NCBI RefSeq assembly: GCF_041909175.1
Contig: NZ_JAYRDZ010000013.1
Coordinates: 1 to 64,000, forward strand
Reading direction: 5' to 3'
From: Aquabacterium sp041909175
Lineage (GTDB): Bacteria > Pseudomonadota > Gammaproteobacteria > Burkholderiales > Burkholderiaceae_C
DNA length: 64,000 nt
The position numbers and the translations under genes are program-made. Shown piece by piece: positions 1-6,943 of the stretch (the stretch's first letter is position 1; each line of letters starts with the position of its first letter). The notes beneath the pieces were generated by a model. The model was not told the DNA's origin. It saw only the letters and a program-made list of their open reading frames with translations, and made no database searches.

Positions 1-77
1 TGCTCTGAGCGGTGCTCCAGCACCATGCGCACAGCGCGCTCACGGACCTCTGGCGAAAACTTTGCGGACTTCTTCAT
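1..77 (-). CDS. IS3-family transposase OrfA, N-terminal fragment (partial)
   Basis: The minus strand from ATG at 77 encodes MKKSAKFSPEVRERAVRMVL, then EHRSE before the window ends, about 25 residues in all. This is the characteristic start of the helix-turn-helix OrfA of IS3-family elements, where the KFSPEVRERAVR stretch forms the first helix of the DNA-binding domain. OrfA is normally about 90-100 residues and is joined to the DDE catalytic OrfB by programmed frameshifting, but both lie beyond the edge. Only the N-terminus is visible, so the subgroup cannot be assigned. Confidence 0.75.
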   Translation of the reverse strand, partial: MKKSAKFSPEVRERAVRMVLEHRSE

Positions 78-125
78 GGCTCCATTCTCCAGTGTTGGAG
101 CCTCCGCAAAACCCGGGGCGCTTCA
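1..125 (-). mobile_element. End of an IS3-family insertion sequence, cut by the window edge
   Basis: The minus strand from 125 down reads a TG-initiated terminus (TGAAGCGCCCCGGG followed by TTTTGCGGAGGCTCC). Its GC-rich block and CA/TG end resemble IS3-family terminal inverted repeats. It is followed after about 48 bases by the start of a transposase OrfA. The element therefore transcribes out of the window to the left. The boundary at about 125 is set by the point where carbonic anhydrase homology begins on the other side. The other terminus and any target-site duplication lie outside the window. Confidence 0.75.
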
Positions 126-395
126 ATTTTTGATCACTTGCCTCGGGTGGGTGAAAAGATCTCGGTTGATGACCTCTCGCTGGACATGGCTGCGGTGCTC
201 CCATCAGAGCGTGGTTACTACAACTTCGAGGGCTCCCTGACAACGCCGCCGTGTTCGGAAGGGGTGAACTGGATGGTGCTGAAGAGCCCCATTGAGTTGA
301 GCCGCGCTCAGATTCAGTCCTTTCAGCGCATGATCAAATTCAACGCCCGCCCACTGCAACCACTCAACGGGCGCGTTATCAAGGAATCCATGTAA
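126..395 (+). pseudogene. Alpha-carbonic anhydrase, 3' fragment cut by the IS element
   Basis: The reading frame from 126 to the stop at 395 encodes the C-terminal third of an alpha-class carbonic anhydrase, a periplasmic zinc enzyme that interconverts CO2 and bicarbonate. Visible signature parts are YYNFEGSLTTPPCSEGV (the conserved SLTTPP(C)xE segment near the active site) and the C-terminal NARPLQPLNGR. The zinc-binding histidines and the signal peptide, which lie in the N-terminal half, are missing. Homology begins immediately after the IS terminus. The frame continues into the IS for about 114 bases, but that part is not carbonic anhydrase. The gene is almost certainly inactive unless the IS has been misassembled. 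Confidence 0.8.
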
Positions 396-522
396 TCGGG
401 TGGCTGCGCGGTACACACCCGTCAGCCACACTGTCGACCGAGCCTCTGCCTGAAAGGGCTGGGGCTTTTTTTTGCGATTTTTTGACAGTGTCAATGTCAA
501 TCTTGGGGGTTGAGGTCGGGTC

Positions 523-975
523 TTGTTCGTGAAAAAATTCACGAAGAATGAGTTGGGTGTCCGCATGTGCCATGAGTTAGGTAAAGCGCTGACGGGGAGG
601 ATCAGATCCGCCTGGTCAAGCCCGGTACTCCGGTGTGTGCAAACAGCTGAGTTGCTCTGCCAAGCTGCTGACGTGGATAAAGCCGTCAATTTGGATAGGC
701 GTTTGGGTGCACCGGGCGTCTATGTACTCGACGAAGAAATTGCCTGGAACAACTGGCTGGCTAAAGGCAACCATGGTGTGATCAAACATCTTGTTTCGGG
801 AGTGGGCGCGTTGCCTGGGATGGCCGACCCGTCTGAGGCTGCGAATGCTCTTGTCAAGCACATGCTGGACAACTCCGGTTGCGAACAGGGCGTACATCTG
901 TTTGTTTCGCATGACTCGATCGTGGCACCTACCGTCGCGCGTGTATTTGATGCAGCAATGACTTGGGGGGGAATG
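523..975 (+). pseudogene. Histidine phosphatase (phosphoglycerate mutase-like) remnant
   Basis: The open frame from TTG 523 shows family features: an RxxQT-type segment (SSPVLRCVQTAELL, near residues 32-45) and the second catalytic-histidine block (LFVSHDSIVAPTVARVF, near residues 126-142). The N-terminal RHG motif carrying the phosphorylated histidine is absent, and nothing resembling it is found in any frame between 395 and 523. The C-terminus is also lost: the frame runs without a stop into the PEP-CTERM gene that follows, through a run of seven G at 965-971. I read it as a remnant truncated at both ends and not as a functional fusion. Confidence 0.6.
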
Positions 976-1383
976 ATGAAAAAACTCGCTATTGGCATGG
1001 TGCTGCATGCATTGATGCTCGCGACAGGCCTGGCGCACGCTACGTCATCTTCTTCATCAGACTTCATATCAGCCGACCTTGTCCCGGCTGAAACCGATTC
1101 AATTGCTGACGCCACCGCTTCTTTCGCTCACTTGTCGGGTGAGCGGGTGGTCGGGTTCAAGCAGGACCGACATGGTGAGGCCTTCTGGGGTACACACGGC
1201 CATTCGCCTACCAGTGGCTGGTCGGATGGCGATGGGGCTGGGCACTTGCCGCATTGGTCTGGACATGATCAGGTCATGTCGACACCTGTCCCTGAGCCTT
1301 CAACGGCCATGCTGCAGATCTTGGGCTTGGGCGCCTTGGGTGTAGCGGTGCGTCAGGTGCGCCGAGGTACCAGGCGCGTCTGA
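976..1383 (+). CDS. PEP-CTERM sorting-domain protein
   Basis: This encodes 135 residues. A signal peptide (MKKLAIGMVLHALMLATG, then LAHA) is followed by a low-complexity Ser/His/Gly-rich secreted part. The C-terminus is a PEP-CTERM anchor: VPEPS near residues 106-110, a hydrophobic segment, then an Arg-rich tail. Such proteins are recognised by an exosortase (EpsH/XrtA type) and often coexist with exopolysaccharide loci. No exosortase gene is in this window. The start at 976 is chosen because the signal peptide begins there and a G-run just upstream could act as a ribosome binding site. ATG 973 is an equal alternative. The upstream histidine-phosphatase frame is continuous with it. The 3' end overlaps the convergent MBL gene by 31 bases. 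Confidence 0.65.
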   Translation: MKKLAIGMVLHALMLATGLAHATSSSSSDFISADLVPAETDSIADATASFAHLSGERVVGFKQDRHGEAFWGTHGHSPTSGWSDGDGAGHLPHWSGHDQVMSTPVPEPSTAMLQILGLGALGVAVRQVRRGTRRV

Positions 1384-2411
1384 CCAATCGCCAGCACGTC
1401 AAACAGCTCTGGTGCAACATGGGCGCGCCGCAAGGCTGCGGCCAGTTCGCGGGGCGGCTCATCCAGGGCCTCGTCGGTCAGTTGATACGTACCCCAGTGC
1501 ACGGCAATGGCTCGCTTGGCAGCCAGATCCTGGAAAATCTGAACCGACTCTGCCGGGTTGGCATGCTGGTCTTTCATGAACCAACGTGGCTCGTAGGCCC
1601 CAATGGGTAGCAGTGCCATGTCAAAGCCACCACCTTGCGCCGGGCTCTGTACATGGGCGAAGTGCTGGCGAATGTCTACAAAGTCGGCTGAGTAGGCGGT
1701 GTCCCCCGAAAAGAACAGGTGGCAGTCGGGCGACAGCACGGCATAGCCGCCCCACAGGCTGCGGAGTGCGTCCGTGGCCGTTCGGGCTGACCAATGTTGT
1801 GCTGGTGTCAGCGTCACCGGGATGCGCAAGCTATGGTCGCTGGCTTCCAGCACATGCTCGTCCCACCAGTCCAGCTCCACCACGTGATGTATGCCCCGTT
1901 TCGCAAACCAGGCCTTGTGGCCCAGAGGGGTGATGAACAGCGGTGATCCCCCTTTTTGTCGAGCCAGGGCCGTCAGCGAGGCTTCGTCCATGTGGTCGTA
2001 ATGGTTGTGGGACAGCAGGACCACATCGATGCGGGGGAGCTGTTCCAGCGTCAGCCCGGGCGGTGTCTGTCGCTGGGGCCCTGCCCACTGCACCGGGAAG
2101 CACCGCTCTGAGAACACAGGGTCGGTGAGGATGTTGAGACCACCGATCTGAGCCAGAACGGTGATGTGTCCGATCCAGGTCATCGCGGGCTGCATGATGA
2201 GCCCGGCCTTGGCATTGGCCTGGATGAACGTCAAATCAGGTGCTGTAACCGGGATGGGGGTGGTGATGGGCTTGGGGTGGCCCGCCCGCCAGGCCTGCCA
2301 CCGCCAGCGCAAGATCTCGTGCCAGCGCTTTCCCCGAAACGACATGTAGTTGTTCTGAAACCCGTCTGGTCGATGGTGCTTTTTGGCAGGGTTGAAGTAG
2401 GGGTTCTTCAT
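1353..2411 (-). CDS. MBL-fold metallo-hydrolase, NAPE-PLD/UlaG-like
   Basis: This is a metallo-beta-lactamase-fold hydrolase of about 352 residues. The metal-binding motif HNHYDHMD is visible, followed by a downstream SGDTAYS segment and a C-terminal AVHWGTY histidine. The N-terminus, with NPYFNPAKKHH and an NNY motif, matches N-acylphosphatidylethanolamine phospholipase D-type bacterial homologues (COG2220). No signal peptide is evident, so it is probably cytoplasmic. Its substrate is unknown. ATG 2411 is preferred because family members typically start shortly before NPY; ATG 2417 adds two residues, and neither has a strong ribosome binding site. It lies downstream of the fumarase gene but is separated from it by an intrinsic terminator. 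Confidence 0.85.
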   Translation of the reverse strand: MKNPYFNPAKKHHRPDGFQNNYMSFRGKRWHEILRWRWQAWRAGHPKPITTPIPVTAPDLTFIQANAKAGLIMQPAMTWIGHITVLAQIGGLNILTDPVFSERCFPVQWAGPQRQTPPGLTLEQLPRIDVVLLSHNHYDHMDEASLTALARQKGGSPLFITPLGHKAWFAKRGIHHVVELDWWDEHVLEASDHSLRIPVTLTPAQHWSARTATDALRSLWGGYAVLSPDCHLFFSGDTAYSADFVDIRQHFAHVQSPAQGGGFDMALLPIGAYEPRWFMKDQHANPAESVQIFQDLAAKRAIAVHWGTYQLTDEALDEPPRELAAALRRAHVAPELFDVLAIGQTRLVPRRT

Positions 2412-2430
2412 GCGCATGAATGGGCGAGCT

Positions 2431-2471
2431 GAAAAACAAAACCCCGAGGGGCCGAAGCCCATCGGGGTTTT
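2431..2471 (-). terminator. Intrinsic terminator after the fumarase gene
   Basis: A perfect 10-bp inverted repeat, AAAACCCCGA (2438-2447) and TCGGGGTTTT (2462-2471), encloses a 14-base loop. On the minus strand it is followed by a T-rich tract (complement of 2431-2441). It lies just after the minus-strand fumarase stop and before the MBL gene start. It could also work weakly on the plus strand. Confidence 0.85.
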
Positions 2472-2498
2472 CTCAGGATCAGATGACGGAGCGAGTCA

Positions 2499-4025
2499 TC
2501 AGGCCACGGTCACTGGGATCTTGCCAATCTTGGCTTGCCAGGTCTTGGGCCCTTCGATGTGTGCGCTGGTGCCGCCGGCATCCACTGCCACGGTCACAGG
2601 CATGTCGACCACGTCAAACTCGTAAATGGCTTCCATGCCCAGGTCGGCAAAGCCCACCACCTTGGCGGCCTTGATGGCCTTGGAAACCAGGTAGGCCGAG
2701 CCACCCACAGCCATCAGGTAAGCCGACTTGTGCTTCTTGATGGCTTCGATGGCGGCGGGGCCGCGCTCGGCTTTGCCCACCATCGAGATCAGGCCAGTCT
2801 GAGCCAGCATCATCTCGGTGAACTTGTCCATGCGGGTGGCGGTGGTGGGGCCTGCGGGGCCCACCACTTCGTCGCGCACGGGGTCCACCGGGCCAACGTA
2901 GTAGATGACGCGGTTGGTGAAGTCCACGGGCAGCTTTTCGCCCTTGGCCAGCATGTCCTGAATGCGTTTGTGCGCAGCATCACGACCGGTCAGCATCTTG
3001 CCGTTGAGCAGCAGGGTGTCACCGGGCTTCCAGCTGGCCACTTCTTCCTTGGTCAGCGTGTTCAGGTCCACGCGCTTGGACTTGTTGTAGTCCGGTGCCC
3101 AGTGCACATCGGGCCACAGGTCCAGACTAGGCGGGTCCAGATACACGGGGCCCGAGCCGTCCATCACGAAGTGGGCGTGGCGGGTGGCAGCGCAGTTCGG
3201 GATCATGGCGATGGGCTTCGAAGCCGCGTGCGTCGGGTAGGTCTTGATCTTGACGTCCAGCACGGTGGTCAAACCACCCAGGCCTTGTGCGCCAATACCC
3301 AGGGCGTTGACCTTCTCATACAGCTCGATGCGCAGTTCTTCCAGCTTGTTCTGCGGGCCGCGGGCCAGCAGCTCATACATGTCGATGTCGTCCATCAGCG
3401 ACTCTTTGGCCAGCAGGGCCGCCTTTTCGGCGGTACCGCCCACCCCAATGCCCAGCATGCCGGGTGGGCACCAGCCCGCGCCCATGGTCGGTACGGTCTT
3501 CAGCACCCAGTCGACGATGTTGTCAGACGGGTTGAGCATGTAGACCTTCGACTTGTTTTCCGAGCCGCCGCCCTTGGCTGCCACGGTCACATCGACCTTG
3601 TCGCCCGGCACCAGCTCCATGAAGACCACGGCAGGGGTGTTGTCCTTGGTGTTCTTGCGTTCGAAGATGGGGTCGGACAGCACAGAGGCGCGCAGTTTGT
3701 TGTCCGGGTTGTTGTAACCACGGCGTACGCCTTCGTCGATGGCTTCCTGGATGCTGCGGGCGCCAAAACCTTCCCACTTCACTTCCATGCCGATCTTCAG
3801 GAACACGTTGACGATGCCGGTGTCCTGGCAGATGGGGCGGTGACCTTCGGCACACATGCGGCTGTTGGTCAGGATCTGCGCAATCGCGTCCTTGGCTGCA
3901 GGGCTTTCCTCGCGCTCGTAAGCGCGCGCCAGGTGAGCGATGTAGTCAGTGGGGTGGTAGAAGGAGATGTATTGCAGCGCGGCTGCGACGCTTTCAACGA
4001 GGTCGTCGTAACGAATGGTCGTCAT
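2499..4025 (-). CDS. fumA: Fumarate hydratase class I, single-chain, [4Fe-4S] type
   Basis: This 508-residue protein catalyses reversible hydration of fumarate to malate in the TCA cycle. It has the full single-chain class I layout: the alpha-like catalytic domain first, then the beta-like domain (VGPAGPTTATRMDKF onward). Three cysteines are placed as cluster ligands: C66 in RPICQDTG, C186 in GAGWCPPG and C278 in PNCAATRH. Class I enzymes are oxygen sensitive, unlike class II FumC. The start ATG 4025 gives the standard N-terminus. It is co-directional with the upstream UPF0114 gene, with a gap of about 70 bases, and ends before a strong terminator. Confidence 0.95.
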   Translation of the reverse strand: MTTIRYDDLVESVAAALQYISFYHPTDYIAHLARAYEREESPAAKDAIAQILTNSRMCAEGHRPICQDTGIVNVFLKIGMEVKWEGFGARSIQEAIDEGVRRGYNNPDNKLRASVLSDPIFERKNTKDNTPAVVFMELVPGDKVDVTVAAKGGGSENKSKVYMLNPSDNIVDWVLKTVPTMGAGWCPPGMLGIGVGGTAEKAALLAKESLMDDIDMYELLARGPQNKLEELRIELYEKVNALGIGAQGLGGLTTVLDVKIKTYPTHAASKPIAMIPNCAATRHAHFVMDGSGPVYLDPPSLDLWPDVHWAPDYNKSKRVDLNTLTKEEVASWKPGDTLLLNGKMLTGRDAAHKRIQDMLAKGEKLPVDFTNRVIYYVGPVDPVRDEVVGPAGPTTATRMDKFTEMMLAQTGLISMVGKAERGPAAIEAIKKHKSAYLMAVGGSAYLVSKAIKAAKVVGFADLGMEAIYEFDVVDMPVTVAVDAGGTSAHIEGPKTWQAKIGKIPVTVA

Positions 4026-4094
4026 GGCTAGGCCTTTTTGGGGCGGTCAGTGGGGGATGAGACCGACATTGTGCCAAGGTCTGGCCCCCTGTGT

Positions 4095-4691
4095 TCAATG
4101 GTGTTCGTCCGAATGCCCACTGGCTGGGTGAAGGATACGATCAGCGGCAGCAATGGCCATGGCCGACAGCAGGAACGCGATGTGGATCACCGTCTGCGCA
4201 ATCAGCACCTTCTCCGAGTAGTTTTCTGCGTTGATGAAGGTCTTGAGCAGGTGAATGGACGAGATCCCGATGATGGCCGTGCCCAACTTGACCTTCAGTA
4301 CGGACGCATTCACATGGTCAAGCCATTCGGGTTGATCGGGGTGGCCTTCCAGATTCATGCGCGACACAAAGGTTTCATAGCCGCCCACGATCACCATGAT
4401 CAGCAGATTGGAGATCATGACCACGTCAATGAGCCCCAGCACCACCAGCATGATGGTCGTTTCAGTCAGGTGCGTTGGCACGGTGTCAGCGTGCTGACCA
4501 GATGCTGCATAGATGGCTTGCAGTGCATTCTGGTTGCCGAAGGCTGCCTCAACCAGGTGAACCAGTTCGACCCAGAAATGGAAGACATAGACGCCCTGAG
4601 CCAGGATGAGGCCGAGATAAAGCGGCAACTGCAGCCATCTGCTGGCAAAAATCAGGGACGAAATGAAGTTGGGGCGTTTGTTGATCTGCAT
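4095..4691 (-). CDS. UPF0114 / YqhA family inner-membrane protein
   Basis: This 198-residue integral membrane protein matches the UPF0114 (TIGR00645, YqhA) family by length and by the segments FASRWLQLPLYLGLILAQG near the N-terminus and LIDVVMISNLLIMVIVGGYE in the middle. Four hydrophobic segments are apparent, near residues 15-35, 80-105, 135-150 and 165-185. The C-terminus is His-rich (SGHSDEHH). The function of the family is unknown. The gene is divergent from acs and lies upstream of the fumarase gene on the same strand. Confidence 0.85.
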   Translation of the reverse strand: MQINKRPNFISSLIFASRWLQLPLYLGLILAQGVYVFHFWVELVHLVEAAFGNQNALQAIYAASGQHADTVPTHLTETTIMLVVLGLIDVVMISNLLIMVIVGGYETFVSRMNLEGHPDQPEWLDHVNASVLKVKLGTAIIGISSIHLLKTFINAENYSEKVLIAQTVIHIAFLLSAMAIAAADRILHPASGHSDEHH

Positions 4692-4734
4692 TCAATTGTT
4701 TTCGTTTCTAGGGGAATGTCCGAAGTTCCAAATG

Positions 4735-4787
4735 TTAAAGATGTTGGCATCTTTAAGGTCTGTCGAAGTGTCCATCCATGAGTGGAC
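4735..4787. promoter_or_regulatory. Inverted repeats in the divergent UPF0114-acs control region
   Basis: Two inverted repeats lie between the divergent genes. TTAAAGATG (4735-4743) and CATCTTTAA (4748-4756) form a perfect 9-bp pair around a 4-base loop. GTCCA (4770-4774) and TGGAC (4783-4787) form a second, shorter pair. There is no T-run after the first repeat, so a simple terminator is unlikely. An operator or a 5' leader hairpin upstream of acs is a reasonable inference. Confidence 0.4.
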
Positions 4788-4848
4788 GTTCCGATGATTT
4801 CAAACACAGGTGCCAAAAGCGCCGGTACCGGTACCCAGGAGCAATGAC

Positions 4849-6828
4849 ATGACTGGTTCCAGCCAGACGACCACTTCCAAGCTTTATCCCGTTCCCGAGG
4901 CCTTTGCCCGCACGGCGCACATTGGCAGCCGTGCCGCATATGACCAGCTTTGTGCTGAGGCCCAGGCCGACTATCCCGGTTACTGGGCGCGTCTCGCACG
5001 CGAACTGATCACATGGCAAAAGCCTTTCACGAAGGCGCTGGATGAAAGCCAGGCACCATTTTTCAAATGGTTCGATGACGGCTTGCTGAACGTATCCTAC
5101 AACTGTCTCGATCGCCATGTGGAAGCAGGGTTGGGTGACAAGGTTGCCATCATCTTTGAAGCCGATGGCGGCGAAGTCACACGCGTTACCTACAAGGAAC
5201 TGCTGTCGCGCGTCTCGCGTCTCGCCAATGCGCTGAAGACGCAAGGCGTGAAAAAGGGCGACCGCGTCGTGCTGTATCTGCCGATGTCGGTTGAAGGTGT
5301 GGTGGCCATGCAGGCGTGTGCCCGCATTGGCGCAATCCACTCGGTCGTGTTCGGTGGTTTCTCTGCGCAGAGCCTGCGTGATCGCATCGAAGATGCTGGC
5401 GCAGTGCTGGTGATCACGGCGGACGAGCAGATGCGTGGCGGCAAGAGTCTGCCCTTGAAGGCCATCGTGGATGAAGCGGTGGCGCTGGGCGGCTGTGATT
5501 CGGTTCGCAATGTGATCGTGTTCAAGCGGACCGGCGGCGATATCCCATGGTCGGCTGGCCGCGACCTGTGGATGAGTGACGTGATGGCGTCGGAGTCCGA
5601 TGTGTGCGCCCCCGAGTGGGTGGAGGCCGAGCATCCCTTGTTCCTGCTTTATACGTCTGGTTCAACCGGCAAACCCAAGGGTGTTCAGCACAGCACCGGC
5701 GGCTATCTGCTGCATGCAGCGTTGACCACCAAGTGGACGTTCGACCTGAAGCCTGACGACGTTTTCTGGTGCACGGCTGACATCGGCTGGGTGACGGGGC
5801 ACACCTATGTGGCCTATGGTCCTTTGGCCAACGCGGGCACTCAGGTGGTGTTCGAAGGCGTGCCGACTTATCCGGATGCCTCGCGCTTCTGGCGCATGAT
5901 CGAGGCCCACAAGGTCACGATCTTCTATACCGCTCCGACAGCCATTCGTGCGTTGGTGAAGGCGGCCGAGTCGAATGCAGCCGTTCACCCCCGCAATTTC
6001 AACCTCAGCAGCTTGCGTCTGCTGGGTACCGTCGGTGAGCCCATCAACCCTGCGGCCTGGGAGTGGTACCACCGTGAGGTCGGCGGCGGTCGTTGCCCGA
6101 TTGTGGATACCTTCTGGCAGACAGAAACCGGTGGGCACATGATCACGCCGATTCCGGGCGCGCATGCCCTGACGCCGGGCTCTTGCGGTTTGCCTTTCCC
6201 TGGTATTGATGCCGCTGTTGTCGACGAAACGGGCAAGGAAGTACCGTGGGGTCAGGGTGGGGTGCTGGTGGTGCGCAAGCCCTGGCCGTCCATGATCCGA
6301 ACCATCTGGGGTGACCCTGAGCGTTTCAAGAAGAGCTACTACCCGGCAGACTTCGGTGGCAAGTATTACCTGGCAGGTGATGGCGCCATCCGCGATGCCG
6401 AGACCGGCTACTTCACCATCACCGGGCGCATTGATGACGTGCTGAACGTGTCCGGGCACCGCATGGGTACCATGGAGATCGAGTCGGCCTTGGTGTCACA
6501 CCCGCTGGTGGCCGAAGCTGCAGTGGTGGGGCGCCCAGACGACCTGACCGGCGAAGCCATCTGCGCCTTCGTGGTGCTCAAGCGGCCGTGCCCGACTGGG
6601 GACGAGGCCAAGCAGCTCGCCACTGAGTTGCGCAACCACGTTGGCCACGAGATCGGGCCGATTGCCAAGCCCAAGGACATCCGCTTTGGTGACAACCTGC
6701 CCAAGACCCGCTCGGGCAAGATCATGCGGCGCCTGTTGCGTGTGGTGGCCAAGGGCGAGACCGTCACCCAGGATACCTCCACGCTGGAAAACCCCGCGAT
6801 CCTGGATCAACTGTCCAAGGCCAACTGA
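4849..6828 (+). CDS. acs: Acetyl-CoA synthetase (AMP-forming)
   Basis: This 659-residue cytoplasmic enzyme converts acetate, ATP and CoA to acetyl-CoA through acetyl-AMP. It has the ANL-superfamily adenylation motif YTSGSTGKPKG at residues 268-278, the DTFWQTETGG motif, and the C-terminal TRSGKIMRRLLR segment. The catalytic lysine, K624, is the residue normally acetylated to switch the enzyme off. ATG 4849 is chosen because AGGAG lies 7 bases upstream; an upstream in-frame ATG at 4810 lacks this. A strong terminator follows the gene. With the class I fumarase next door it points to growth on acetate through the TCA cycle. Confidence 0.97.
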   Translation: MTGSSQTTTSKLYPVPEAFARTAHIGSRAAYDQLCAEAQADYPGYWARLARELITWQKPFTKALDESQAPFFKWFDDGLLNVSYNCLDRHVEAGLGDKVAIIFEADGGEVTRVTYKELLSRVSRLANALKTQGVKKGDRVVLYLPMSVEGVVAMQACARIGAIHSVVFGGFSAQSLRDRIEDAGAVLVITADEQMRGGKSLPLKAIVDEAVALGGCDSVRNVIVFKRTGGDIPWSAGRDLWMSDVMASESDVCAPEWVEAEHPLFLLYTSGSTGKPKGVQHSTGGYLLHAALTTKWTFDLKPDDVFWCTADIGWVTGHTYVAYGPLANAGTQVVFEGVPTYPDASRFWRMIEAHKVTIFYTAPTAIRALVKAAESNAAVHPRNFNLSSLRLLGTVGEPINPAAWEWYHREVGGGRCPIVDTFWQTETGGHMITPIPGAHALTPGSCGLPFPGIDAAVVDETGKEVPWGQGGVLVVRKPWPSMIRTIWGDPERFKKSYYPADFGGKYYLAGDGAIRDAETGYFTITGRIDDVLNVSGHRMGTMEIESALVSHPLVAEAAVVGRPDDLTGEAICAFVVLKRPCPTGDEAKQLATELRNHVGHEIGPIAKPKDIRFGDNLPKTRSGKIMRRLLRVVAKGETVTQDTSTLENPAILDQLSKAN

Positions 6829-6865
6829 TTGGCGTGATGCGGACATTTGTCCGCATCCCATCCCC

Positions 6866-6893
6866 AAAGCTCGGTATCGACCGAGCTTTTTTT
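6866..6893 (+). terminator. Intrinsic terminator after acs
   Basis: AAAGCTCGGT (6866-6875) pairs with ACCGAGCTTT (6880-6889) around a 4-base loop and runs into seven T. Confidence 0.92.
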
Positions 6894-6943
6894 ACGCCCA
6901 TACTGGCCGGTTGTTTGTTTCCAGGCTTGTTCAGGGGTGGTTT

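Noticed and set aside
430..480. Terminator after the anhydrase fragment
   Set aside because: There is a T-run at 467-474, but the preceding GC-rich pairing is weak and irregular.
2535..4031. 498-codon plus-strand frame opposite the fumarase gene
   Set aside because: It mirrors a well-supported class I fumarase, and its His/Val/Gly-rich translation resembles no protein.
6641..6943. N-terminal extension of the OpgB-like gene into acs
   Set aside because: It overlaps the acs end and crosses a strong terminator. The residues are not family-like, and membrane segments begin only after 6944.
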